6,172 bases of DNA from Deltaproteobacteria bacterium GWA2_55_10 (GTDB lineage Bacteria > Desulfobacterota > GWC2-55-46). Position 1 is the stretch's first letter; every line of letters begins with the position of its first letter. The notes beneath the pieces were generated by a model that saw nothing but the letters and a program-made list of their open reading frames with translations, did no database searches and was not told the origin of the DNA. Shown piece after piece: positions 1 through 5,889 of this stretch. The stretch lies in assembly GCA_001797415.1 (NCBI GenBank), contig MGPL01000011.1, positions 3,129 through 9,300 on the forward strand. Reading direction: 5' to 3'. Position numbers and translations under genes: made by a program.

Positions 1-1
1 T

Positions 2-724
2 GCCGCAATAGGGACGCTTGCAGCGGAAAGATGGAAGGCCGCCGTCTTTCCGATTGCCGCCATGGCCGTAGCTGCCATAGCGATAAATTCAGCGCTGACT
101 GTAAAGAGGAACGCCCTCTGGGCTGACCCGTTCGCGCTCTGGTCCGACGTGGTCGAGAAGTCGCCAAATAAGGCGAGGGGGTATCATAACCTCGGATTCC
201 TTCTGGCGGAGAAGGGCAGGCTCGACGAGGCGCTGCCGTACTTTGAAAAGGCCATCGCCATAAGGCCCGGCCTCTGGATAGCGTATGACAACGTGGGGAC
301 GCTGCTTATTGAAGCGGGCAGGGCAGAGGAGGCGCTGCCATATTTCAAGAAGGCAATAGAGCTCAAGCGTGACTTCGTCCCCGGCTATAACAAGCTCGCC
401 AACGCGCTCATCAGCATGGAGCGTTTCAGCGAGGCGCAGGGCTATCTGGAGGAGGCCCTGACTATCGACCCGCGCTCATACAGCGCACTTTCAAACCTGG
501 GCTTTCTATTTGCCCAGACCGGGGATGTTGACGGGGCCATAGGTTTTCTCGAAAGGGCAAAGCAGGTAAGGCCGTCGGCAGAGGCATGCAATAATCTCGG
601 AAACGCGCTCTTGATGGCTGGGAGGAAGGCAGAGGCCTTGCGAGAGTACAGGGCAGCGCTTGCCATTGACCCGGGGGATCCGTTTGCCAGGGAAAATATT
701 GAGAGGATTATGCAGGGAAATTAG
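2..724 (+). CDS. Membrane protein with C-terminal TPR repeats (5'-truncated by window edge)
   Basis: The frame is open from the first bases of the window, so the ATG at 62 is most likely internal and the true start lies upstream. About 240 residues are visible. They begin with a hydrophobic Ala/Ile/Val-rich segment (about residues 12-32, bases 35-100) that looks like a last transmembrane helix. A conserved-looking juxtamembrane stretch follows, with spaced Trp residues (RNALWADPFALW) and then KSPNKARGYHNLG. After it come five TPR units, each about 34 residues, at roughly 58-91, 92-125, 126-159, 160-191 and 193-226. They carry the usual consensus (NLG at helix A, G-R/D-xxEA at the turn, YFxKAIxIxP at helix B). 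Polytopic proteins of this plan (TMTC-like or GT-C-glycosyltransferase-like body with a TPR tail) are common in environmental bacteria, and the TPR tail probably binds partner proteins. The catalytic part is outside the window, so the function is not assigned. The gene ends at TAG 722-724, just before a strong terminator. Confidence 0.85.
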   Translation, partial: AAIGTLAAERWKAAVFPIAAMAVAAIAINSALTVKRNALWADPFALWSDVVEKSPNKARGYHNLGFLLAEKGRLDEALPYFEKAIAIRPGLWIAYDNVGTLLIEAGRAEEALPYFKKAIELKRDFVPGYNKLANALISMERFSEAQGYLEEALTIDPRSYSALSNLGFLFAQTGDVDGAIGFLERAKQVRPSAEACNNLGNALLMAGRKAEALREYRAALAIDPGDPFARENIERIMQGN

Positions 725-739
725 TTCGGATTTTGGTTC

Positions 740-776
740 AAGGCGGCGCATCTCTTAAAGATGCGCCGCCTTTTTT
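740..776 (+). terminator. Rho-independent terminator of the TPR gene
   Basis: A perfect 12-bp GC-rich stem is formed by 742-753 (ggcggcgcatct) and 759-770 (agatgcgccgcc), closed by the 5-nt loop cttaa. The + strand continues with six T residues (771-776). Two A residues before the stem can pair with the first Ts. It lies about 16 nt after the TPR stop codon. On the minus strand the hairpin is preceded by A's and not followed by a T run, so it should act mainly on + strand transcription. It would still present a hairpin to any read-through from the convergent minus-strand operon. Confidence 0.93.
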
Positions 777-818
777 ATTCTCTCCATATTTCGCGGCTTG
801 CGGCTTGATATTTTCATA

Positions 819-906
819 TCCTCTCCCCAGGGGGAGAGGAGTAAGGTGAGGGGGTCTATTAATTACGTCCCCCTCATCCCAACCTTCTCCCTGGAGGGGA
901 GAAGGA
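819..906. repeat. Imperfect long palindrome, 'SPSPLQGEGWDEG'-type intergenic repeat
   Basis: The left arm (about 819-856) and right arm (about 867-906) are imperfect reverse complements around an AT-rich centre (tattaattac, 857-866). The shared core is tcctctcccc / caggg(g)a / gaggag...gtgagggggtc. Each arm also folds alone: cctctcccc (820-828) pairs with ggggagagg, and ccttctccc (883-891) pairs with the ggagaagg side (898-905). Read on the minus strand it gives the peptides SPSPLQGEGWDEG and LTPLPLGRG, a signature seen across many proteobacterial intergenic regions where this repeat has been mis-called as protein. This identification is from memory of that signature. The element sits between two convergent genes. 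The 9-mer tcgcggctt occurs on both sides (791-799 and 923-931), which could be a target duplication. No transposase is present, so if mobile it would be non-autonomous. Confidence 0.8.
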
Positions 907-937
907 GAAAAGCAATCGGCCATCGCGGCTTAGTTCA

Positions 938-1510
938 TTACTGCCCGTCCTTGAAGGCCTCTACCTGGATGAAGAGCTTTACTTCGTCCGAGACGCCGGG
1001 TATTGCGTATGTCATCCCGAAATCCGAGCGTTTGATCGCTGTCGAGGCGTCGGCTCCGCAGACGTACTTCTTGTTTATGGGGTGGACCCTGCAGCTGAAC
1101 GAAGATATGGAAAGGGTCACCGGCCTGGTAACTCCAAGGAGCGTGAGGTCGCCGTGAACGCTCCTGGGGTTATCTCCCGCGAACTCGACTGCGTTCGACT
1201 TGAATATTATCTTCGGGTGCTTCCCGACGTTGAAGAAGTCCTCGTTCTTAAGATGTTTCTCAAGCTCCTCAAGTCCCGTGCTCACTGTTGCAGCGTCTAT
1301 TTCTATTTGGACGCTCCCTTTCTTTGCCTCTCTGTCGAGGGTTATCTTCCCTGCCGCGCCGTTGAACCTGCCGCGCTGGGTCGAGAGGCCCATGTGGTTC
1401 ACCTCGAAGCTCGGGTAAGTGTGCCTTGGGTCTACCGTGAAGCTCTCCATCCCGGCGTATGCGGGCATTGACAGGAGCAGTACGGAAAGGGTCAGCATAA
1501 GTCTCTTCAT
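938..1510 (-). CDS. yceI: YceI-family periplasmic lipid-binding protein (secreted)
   Basis: The protein has 190 residues, the usual length for YceI. The start is the ATG at 1508-1510, chosen because an excellent AAGGAGG site lies 9 nt upstream and the first residues form a classic signal peptide (MKRLMLTLSVLLLSMPAYA, cleavage AYA|G after residue 19). The longer frame upstream overlaps the preceding gene and would need a TTG start. Family hallmarks are visible: DPRHTYPSFEVNHMG, G-RF-x-G, a long acidic/basic stretch ending in EKHLKNEDFFNVGKHPKIIFKS, GDLTLLGVTRPV, and IKRSDFGM near the end. YceI proteins are lipocalin-like beta barrels that bind polyisoprenoid or amphiphilic lipids in the periplasm, and the physiological role is still unclear. 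Two cysteines (SCRVHP...KKYVCG) flank one strand pair and could form a disulfide after export. It is the last gene of a three-gene unit, 25 nt after the b561-YceI fusion. No T-tailed terminator is seen after it on this strand. Confidence 0.93.
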   Translation of the reverse strand: MKRLMLTLSVLLLSMPAYAGMESFTVDPRHTYPSFEVNHMGLSTQRGRFNGAAGKITLDREAKKGSVQIEIDAATVSTGLEELEKHLKNEDFFNVGKHPKIIFKSNAVEFAGDNPRSVHGDLTLLGVTRPVTLSISSFSCRVHPINKKYVCGADASTAIKRSDFGMTYAIPGVSDEVKLFIQVEAFKDGQ

Positions 1511-1519
1511 ATCAGCCAG

Positions 1520-1526
1520 CCTCCTT
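1520..1526 (-). promoter_or_regulatory. Strong ribosome binding site (AAGGAGG) of the stand-alone yceI
   Basis: The plus-strand sequence cctcctt reads AAGGAGG on the minus strand, a near-complete anti-16S match. It ends 9 nt before the ATG at 1508-1510 and lies wholly inside the 25-nt gap after the upstream stop codon. It decides the start of this gene, and it suggests the secreted YceI is translated more strongly than the fusion protein upstream, whose site is weaker. Confidence 0.88.
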
Positions 1527-1535
1527 GGGGTTATC

Positions 1536-2621
1536 TTATTTTTTCGGGACAGGGACAGCGAACCTGAAAAGTATCTCGACCTCGTCGGCGACCGTTCCTG
1601 TATCCGACCACGCGCCTTCGCCGATGTTGAAATCAAGCCGTTTCAATGTGAACTTGCCGTCGAACGTCCACCGGTCATTGGCTTTTTGGGCGGCGAACGG
1701 CGCCGATACTTCGCGCGTGCGACCCTTTATGGTCATCTTGCCCGTTACCCTGTAGAGTCCGGGGCCGACGGCAGTGACTGTGCTCGAAGTGAATTCGGCC
1801 CTGGGATAATTCTTTACGTCGAACCAGGGCCTGCGCTTTATCTCGACCGTCGCCTCGTCCGAGCCGGCGTCTATGCTTTCAAGGTCTATGGAAATCGCGG
1901 TCCTGCCTGCCTTGAGATTGGCAGGGTCGAACAGTACGTCGGCGTCGAAATTCTTAAAAGAGCCTTTTATGGGTACGCCCATCTGTTTTGATACGAACTC
2001 TATCCGGCTTCCGTCCTTGAGGACAGGCGCCGCCTGGGCGCTGGCGCTCACGAGCGAGGCAACGGCTACAACGCAGACAGTCCCGAACCTGAGCATCCTT
2101 TTGAGCACCTCGTCCCTGTCGATGAAGTGGTGCTTGAGGGCCGCCGCGATATGGAGCAGTACAAAAGCGAGAAGCGTCTTGTTGAGGATGAAGTGCGCGA
2201 GTTCGAGCGACTCTTCAAGCTCCTTGTTCTTTTCCACGAGGTCAGGCAGGGGTATTATCCCCAGATAGACCGTCTGGAAACCGTGGGCCGAGCTCATGAG
2301 CCAGCCTGAGACCGGGACGATGAACATGAGAGCGTAAAGGAGAGAGTGGGAGGCCTTTGCCGCGCTCTTCTCCCAGGCGGGCATGCTCCCGGGAAGTTCG
2401 GGCGCCTTATGGAAGTACCGCCAGACGAGCCTTGCGAGGGCGAAGAGGAAGACGGTCACGCCTATCCATTTATGATACGAGAAGAGCCTGAGCTTTGCCG
2501 GAGAGAATGCCAGGCCGACCATGTACATCCCGAGCGCAAGAGCAGAAAATATTAATAAGGCGGTCGTCCAGTGCAGTACGACTGCCGTGCGAGTGTAGCC
2601 AGTGACGGAGCCATTTGTCAT
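1536..2621 (-). CDS. Cytochrome b561 - YceI fusion protein
   Basis: The protein has 361 residues and starts at the ATG at 2619-2621, with AGGGGG 11 nt upstream. Residues 1-170 form a four-helix cytochrome b561 domain of the bacterial CybB/YceJ type, with helices at about 12-35, 50-70, 92-112 and 145-165. Conserved histidines H17 (LHW), H50 (HKW), H143 (LAHF) and H157 (LLH) sit where the bis-His ligands of two b hemes are found in E. coli CybB, compared from memory. Residues 174-197 (KRMLRFG, hydrophobic core, SASAQA|AP) look like a fifth membrane helix or an embedded signal peptide. Residues about 204-358 are a complete YceI domain (SRIEFVSKQMGVPIKGSF, YPRAEFTSS, GKMTIKGRTREV, LKRLDFNIGEG.W). 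E. coli carries these as adjacent genes yceJ and yceI; here they are in one frame. The domain order places the hemes in the inner membrane and YceI in the periplasm. Likely role: passing electrons between the quinone pool and a lipid- or quinone-like ligand held by YceI (inference). It lies 48 nt downstream of the MFS/spermidine-synthase-like gene. Confidence 0.92.
   Translation of the reverse strand: MTNGSVTGYTRTAVVLHWTTALLIFSALALGMYMVGLAFSPAKLRLFSYHKWIGVTVFLFALARLVWRYFHKAPELPGSMPAWEKSAAKASHSLLYALMFIVPVSGWLMSSAHGFQTVYLGIIPLPDLVEKNKELEESLELAHFILNKTLLAFVLLHIAAALKHHFIDRDEVLKRMLRFGTVCVVAVASLVSASAQAAPVLKDGSRIEFVSKQMGVPIKGSFKNFDADVLFDPANLKAGRTAISIDLESIDAGSDEATVEIKRRPWFDVKNYPRAEFTSSTVTAVGPGLYRVTGKMTIKGRTREVSAPFAAQKANDRWTFDGKFTLKRLDFNIGEGAWSDTGTVADEVEILFRFAVPVPKK
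2031..2096 (-). other. Signal-peptide-like junction inside the b561-YceI fusion
   Basis: These 22 codons encode residues 176-197 of the fusion: Met, a basic n-region (K174, R175 just before it, and R178), a hydrophobic core (TVCVVAVASLV) and a small-residue c-region SASAQA followed by AP, which fits the Ala-X-Ala signal peptidase I rule. The four b561 helices put residue 170 in the cytoplasm, so this segment must cross the membrane to deliver the YceI domain outside. It may stay as a fifth helix or be cleaved to release free YceI. The Met at 2094-2096 could also be a separate internal start, since GAGGTG and AAAAGG lie upstream of it, but this is weak evidence. Confidence 0.6.
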
Positions 2622-2669
2622 ATTGCGATTTGCCCCCTAATGCCAATCCCTAAGCAGCGCGTTACCGCA

Positions 2670-5006
2670 TTACTGATTCGATTTGATGAGCTCCTTTCGC
2701 AGGTGAAAGACGTTGCGGGCGGTATTGAACTCAAGGTAGGGGAGGTTGTCCGTATTGACGCTGTTCATCCCCGTGAAATAATAGTCCAATTGCTCGAACG
2801 GGACCTGCGGCTCTGAAAGGAACGAGATGACCGCGTCCGGAGTCGATTCTGACAGGGAGACATTTACGTCAGACCCTATCTTCGGAACCTGGAGGAGTGC
2901 GGCAATGTACGCCGGGTCGATTACGGGCTCTGTATGGGAGGCAAAGATGATGACGTCGGATTTCAGCATCCAGAAGGTGACGTATTCGAACCGCTCCTTG
3001 ATAGTTCTCAGTATGAGCTTCAGGTCGTCAACGTCCATTTCATAGCCGGGCACCCATTGGGATAGGATTCCGCCGGGGTTCAGGTGGTCATCCACGATCT
3101 TGTAGAACTCCCTTGTGAAGAGCATCGATACTCCAGAGACCCAGATGTTCGGCGGCTCGGATACTATTACGTCGTACTTGTTTGGCGCGGTTTTGAGGAA
3201 GTGCCTGCCGTCATGCACATGTATCGATATCCTCGGGTCTGCCAGCGCGTCATTGTTGAACTCCCTGAAGTACCTGCCTGTCGCTTCGACAACGAGCGGG
3301 TCGATTTCGACCATGTCTATTTGCTTAACGTTCGGATGGCTTTTTATCGCCCCCAGGGTAAAGCCGCCGCCGAGCCCTATGTTCAGCACCCTTTCAGGAT
3401 TCTTATGAAAGAACAGCGGAACATGGCCGAGCATGACCTGCAAAGGCATGTCCCTCAACGAGTTCGTCGCGTCCACTTTGCCGTTGTGCAGTATCTGGGT
3501 CTCCCTGGTGGCGGGATTGTAGCGCACTGAGACGAGGCCGTAAAAACCATGCTTTGAATAGGTTATCTCGCTCTCCATGCGCTTTTTATAATTCAGAAAG
3601 CTCTCGATTGTCTTGTGCCGTATGCCGCCGTAGTAGACCCCGTAGTTAAGCGAAGGAGCAGAGCCGAAGAGGTATCCGCCTGTTATGAAGGCCACTGCCG
3701 CGCCTGTACATACGGCATAGTGCAGGGCCTGCCTCTTTGCGATAAACAGGGCGGCGAAGCCTATTGCGAGATAGCCCGCAAAGGCGAGAAAGTTGGTCTT
3801 CTCAAGGCCCAAAAGCGGGATTATTATGAACCCGGCTGCGAATGCCCCGATTATGCCGCCTGCTGTATTGAAAGAGAAGGTAAGGCCCGCGTCCTCGCCC
3901 CTGGTCTCCGTGTCCCTGCCGAATATCTTTATGGCAAGGGGGAAGTTAGCGCCCATGAGGGCGGCGGGGATGAGCATTATTACAAAGGCTATTGTGAAGA
4001 GAGCTGCCTGGAACACATAGAAGCTGTCTATCAGATAGAAGAGCTTGTAGTAGAGGACCTCGAGCCATTCAGATGAGCGGATGACGAGGAGCGCGAAGCC
4101 GCCGATTAAAATCTCGATATAGGCGAATACCAGCACCGGGTTCTTCATGTTCTCCAGGCGGCGCTTTATGAGGAAGCTGCCTATGGACAGGCCCATGAGA
4201 AAGGCCGCGATGACTATGGAGAACGCGTATATGCTCGTCCCGAATATCAGGTGGAAGTAGCGCGCCCAGACCACTTCAAGGACAAGGGCCGAGAAGCCTG
4301 AGAAGAAAAGGGCGGCGAGGATGAAGACCCGGACAGAGTCGAGCTGGACGGGTTTCTTTGCCTGTGCCTGTCTTGCAGGGGCGGCCTCCTGAGCGCTCCC
4401 TTTCATTACGAACATCAGGATGCCGAGCAGGATATATAGGGCGGCTGATATGAAAGAAGACTCACGGAGGCCCACCATCGGCACCAGTATGAAGCCGCTT
4501 ATGAGAGCGCCGAGCGCCGCGCCGAAGGTGTCGAGGAAGTAGATGAAGGCGACGTCCTTGCCGAGCTTGCCTGTCTCGACCGAGTAGAGATATGTCGTTA
4601 TGGGGAAGATCGAGCCGATTATGGTAGTGGGGAATATCAGTATCAGGAATGTAAAGAAGAGCTTCAGCAGGTTTGTCAGGACCGCCGATTCAATGCCATG
4701 GAAAAGGCCGAAGATAAGGTCAATGACCTGGAAGAGGTATCCTACAAAGAAGCAGTAGGCTCCGAGTACGGCAAGGAGAATCCCCACGGCCCGGCGCTTG
4801 TTATCTATCTTCCTTATCCATTTGCCCCCCAGATACCCGCCGAGGGCTATGCCCGAGAGGAAGACCGTCAGCGTGGTCGAGACCGACAGGGCTGTCGAGC
4901 CGAATATCGCCATTATGTTGCGGGTCCATATAACCTGGTAGACAAGGGACAAGAAGTTTACGGCAAAAACCGTAACAAGTACTACTGCGGAGCCTTTTCT
5001 ATTCAT
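2670..5006 (-). CDS. Fused MFS-like transporter / spermidine-synthase-like methyltransferase-fold protein
   Basis: The protein has 778 residues from the ATG at 5004-5006. An in-frame ATG at 5049-5051 would add 15, but it lies only a few bases beyond the predicted transcription start and has no spaced ribosome site, so the inner start is preferred. Residues about 5-430 are a polytopic membrane region made of two homologous halves. LVYQVIWTRNIMAIFGS (37-52 in the 793-residue numbering) repeats as LVLEVVWARYFHLIFGTS (from 256), and FPTTIIGSIFPI repeats as IPAALMGANFPL. Residues about 490-765 are a spermidine-synthase-like Rossmann domain: VLNIGLGGG (555-563, SAM/dcSAM loop), VEIDP (581-585, ribose-binding acid), HDGRHFL (613-619), YDVIVSEPPN (626-635). 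At the catalytic-Asp position it has Glu632, and the GGDG-type loop is GGGF, so polyamine synthesis cannot be assumed. The family is widespread under the name fused MFS/spermidine synthase, with unknown reaction. It is the first gene of the minus-strand operon. Confidence 0.9.
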   Translation of the reverse strand: MNRKGSAVVLVTVFAVNFLSLVYQVIWTRNIMAIFGSTALSVSTTLTVFLSGIALGGYLGGKWIRKIDNKRRAVGILLAVLGAYCFFVGYLFQVIDLIFGLFHGIESAVLTNLLKLFFTFLILIFPTTIIGSIFPITTYLYSVETGKLGKDVAFIYFLDTFGAALGALISGFILVPMVGLRESSFISAALYILLGILMFVMKGSAQEAAPARQAQAKKPVQLDSVRVFILAALFFSGFSALVLEVVWARYFHLIFGTSIYAFSIVIAAFLMGLSIGSFLIKRRLENMKNPVLVFAYIEILIGGFALLVIRSSEWLEVLYYKLFYLIDSFYVFQAALFTIAFVIMLIPAALMGANFPLAIKIFGRDTETRGEDAGLTFSFNTAGGIIGAFAAGFIIIPLLGLEKTNFLAFAGYLAIGFAALFIAKRQALHYAVCTGAAVAFITGGYLFGSAPSLNYGVYYGGIRHKTIESFLNYKKRMESEITYSKHGFYGLVSVRYNPATRETQILHNGKVDATNSLRDMPLQVMLGHVPLFFHKNPERVLNIGLGGGFTLGAIKSHPNVKQIDMVEIDPLVVEATGRYFREFNNDALADPRISIHVHDGRHFLKTAPNKYDVIVSEPPNIWVSGVSMLFTREFYKIVDDHLNPGGILSQWVPGYEMDVDDLKLILRTIKERFEYVTFWMLKSDVIIFASHTEPVIDPAYIAALLQVPKIGSDVNVSLSESTPDAVISFLSEPQVPFEQLDYYFTGMNSVNTDNLPYLEFNTARNVFHLRKELIKSNQ

Positions 5007-5018
5007 GGTGTGGGGTTG

Positions 5019-5031
5019 CCTTCTCCCTTCC
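5019..5031 (-). promoter_or_regulatory. Purine-rich ribosome binding region of the MFS/spermidine-synthase-like gene
   Basis: On the minus strand this reads GGAAGGGAGAAGG. It ends 12 nt before the ATG at 5004-5006, slightly long but usable spacing. The alternative ATG at 5049-5051 has only AAGG directly abutting it. Together with the promoter at 5066-5094 this favours the inner start and a leader of roughly 50 nt. Confidence 0.55.
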
Positions 5032-5065
5032 AGCGTATGGGAAAAACTCATCCTTATCAGGCGGG

Positions 5066-5094
5066 ATTATATTGAATATTCGCCCATATATCAA
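5066..5094 (-). promoter_or_regulatory. Sigma70-type promoter of the three-gene operon
   Basis: On the minus strand the -35 box is TTGATA (5089-5094; 5/6 match to TTGACA) and the -10 box is TATAAT (5066-5071; perfect). The spacer is exactly 17 nt (5072-5088), and an A-rich tract (cttaaaaa) lies just upstream of the -35. Transcription should begin near 5057-5060. It sits in the 123-nt gap after the YqgE/AlgH gene, so the three downstream genes can be transcribed independently of that gene. Confidence 0.85.
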
Positions 5095-5129
5095 GGCTTT
5101 TTAAGATTGGTCGGGGATACGGAAGCGGG

Positions 5130-5792
5130 TCAGATGGACGGCGCGGTTACCCGGGGAAGAAGCCCGTCCCAGAGCTCTTCGGGCTTACCGGAGAAGACCT
5201 CTTGAGCTTGGGCGTCGATGAGGTGCCAGCCCCCCCTGGAGAGCTCTCTTTCGAGCTGGCCGGGCATCCAGCCTGAATAACCTATGTAGACCCTGAATTC
5301 AGGAGGTTTTGATTGCGACATTACAAGGATATCCAGGACCCCAGAGCTTTCGGCCATGCAGACCTCTTCCAGGACAGGCGTGCAGCCCTTTATGGGCTCT
5401 TTTGAGCGGATGAGCACCCAATGGGTGTTGGTCGCGACCGGGCCGCCTGAGAATACAGGGCCGTGGCCGTCTCTGGCCGGTATATCTGTGCCGGTCTCCT
5501 TCTTCTGCGCGGGGCGGTTGACGATAAGGCCCATGGCGCCGTTATCGCCGTAATCCACGAGCAATATGACCGTAGAGCTGAAGTTGCGGTCGTTCATCTT
5601 TTTGCTCGCTACAAGGAACTTGCCCTTTGATATCCCGAAATCATTACTGTGCTGCTGATCGGGTTTTGAATGAGGCTGTGAATGTGGCTGGATGGGCCCG
5701 AACGGGGGCAGGCTGGCGTAGACCGGTGAAAGCGCCAATGTAAGCGTTATCGAGAATATTGCGGCAGCATACCTGATATGATTGACCCTCAT
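5130..5792 (-). CDS. Exported YqgE/AlgH-family (DUF179) protein
   Basis: The protein has 220 residues from the ATG at 5790-5792. A TTG nine codons upstream (5817-5819) is possible but has no ribosome site and would spoil the signal peptide. Residues 1-26 look like a signal peptide (basic MRVNHIR, hydrophobic AAAIFSITLTLAL, then SPVYA|S). Residues 27-52 are a Pro/His/Gln-rich linker (QPHSQPHSKPDQQHS). The DUF179 fold covers about 56-215: SKGKFLVASKKMNDRNFSSTVILL (residues 55-78), GAMGLIVNRP (85-94), VFSGGPV (113-119), YIGYSGWMPGQLERELSRGGW (169-189). Typical YqgE proteins are about 190 residues and lack a signal peptide, and their biochemical role is unknown; the AlgH name comes from alginate regulation in Pseudomonas. 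Cys137 and Cys145 could form a disulfide in the periplasm. It lies 97 nt after the cupredoxin gene on the same strand, and no convincing promoter or terminator separates them. Confidence 0.9.
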   Translation of the reverse strand: MRVNHIRYAAAIFSITLTLALSPVYASLPPFGPIQPHSQPHSKPDQQHSNDFGISKGKFLVASKKMNDRNFSSTVILLVDYGDNGAMGLIVNRPAQKKETGTDIPARDGHGPVFSGGPVATNTHWVLIRSKEPIKGCTPVLEEVCMAESSGVLDILVMSQSKPPEFRVYIGYSGWMPGQLERELSRGGWHLIDAQAQEVFSGKPEELWDGLLPRVTAPSI

Positions 5793-5889
5793 ACGACTGA
5801 TAATCTTTCTGCAAACCAAGTATGGACAAGGCCCGGGATTTGGGCAATTTTAATACAAATCCAGCCGGATTACAGCAGAATTTTCGTAT

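Noticed and set aside
738..923. 61-residue minus-strand open frame containing SPSPLQGEGWDEG
   Set aside because: It is the translation of the palindromic repeat and the terminator hairpin, a known type of spurious protein call.
798..1157. Plus-strand open frame of 119 residues over the intergenic repeat and the yceI 3' end
   Set aside because: It is made of repeat sequence plus the antisense of yceI, with no family-like motifs.
1511..1636. N-terminal extension of yceI starting from TTG at 1634-1636
   Set aside because: It overlaps the fusion gene by about 100 nt and would bury the signal peptide; the ATG at 1508-1510 has a much better ribosome site.
1419..1991. 190-residue plus-strand open frame opposite yceI and the fusion gene
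   Set aside because: It is antisense to two strongly supported genes, has no recognisable domain, and reflects codon bias in the opposite strand.
2622..2669. Possible terminator or promoter between the MFS/spermidine-synthase-like gene and the b561-YceI fusion
   Set aside because: No hairpin with a T run and no -35/-10 pair was seen in these 48 nt, which fits an operon.
3084..4076. Plus-strand open frames (3084-3530 and 3615-4076) opposite the MFS/spermidine-synthase-like gene
   Set aside because: They are shadows of a clear 778-residue gene with duplicated membrane halves and SAM motifs; their translations are Tyr/Glu/Arg-rich without domain-like features.
5793..5889. Possible promoter (TTGCCC, 17 nt, CATACT) and weak hairpins (aatccagccggatt; gcccgggatttgggc) in the gap before the YqgE-like gene
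   Set aside because: Each promoter box matches only 4 of 6 positions, and the hairpins have 4-5 bp stems without a proper T run, so they are within chance expectation.
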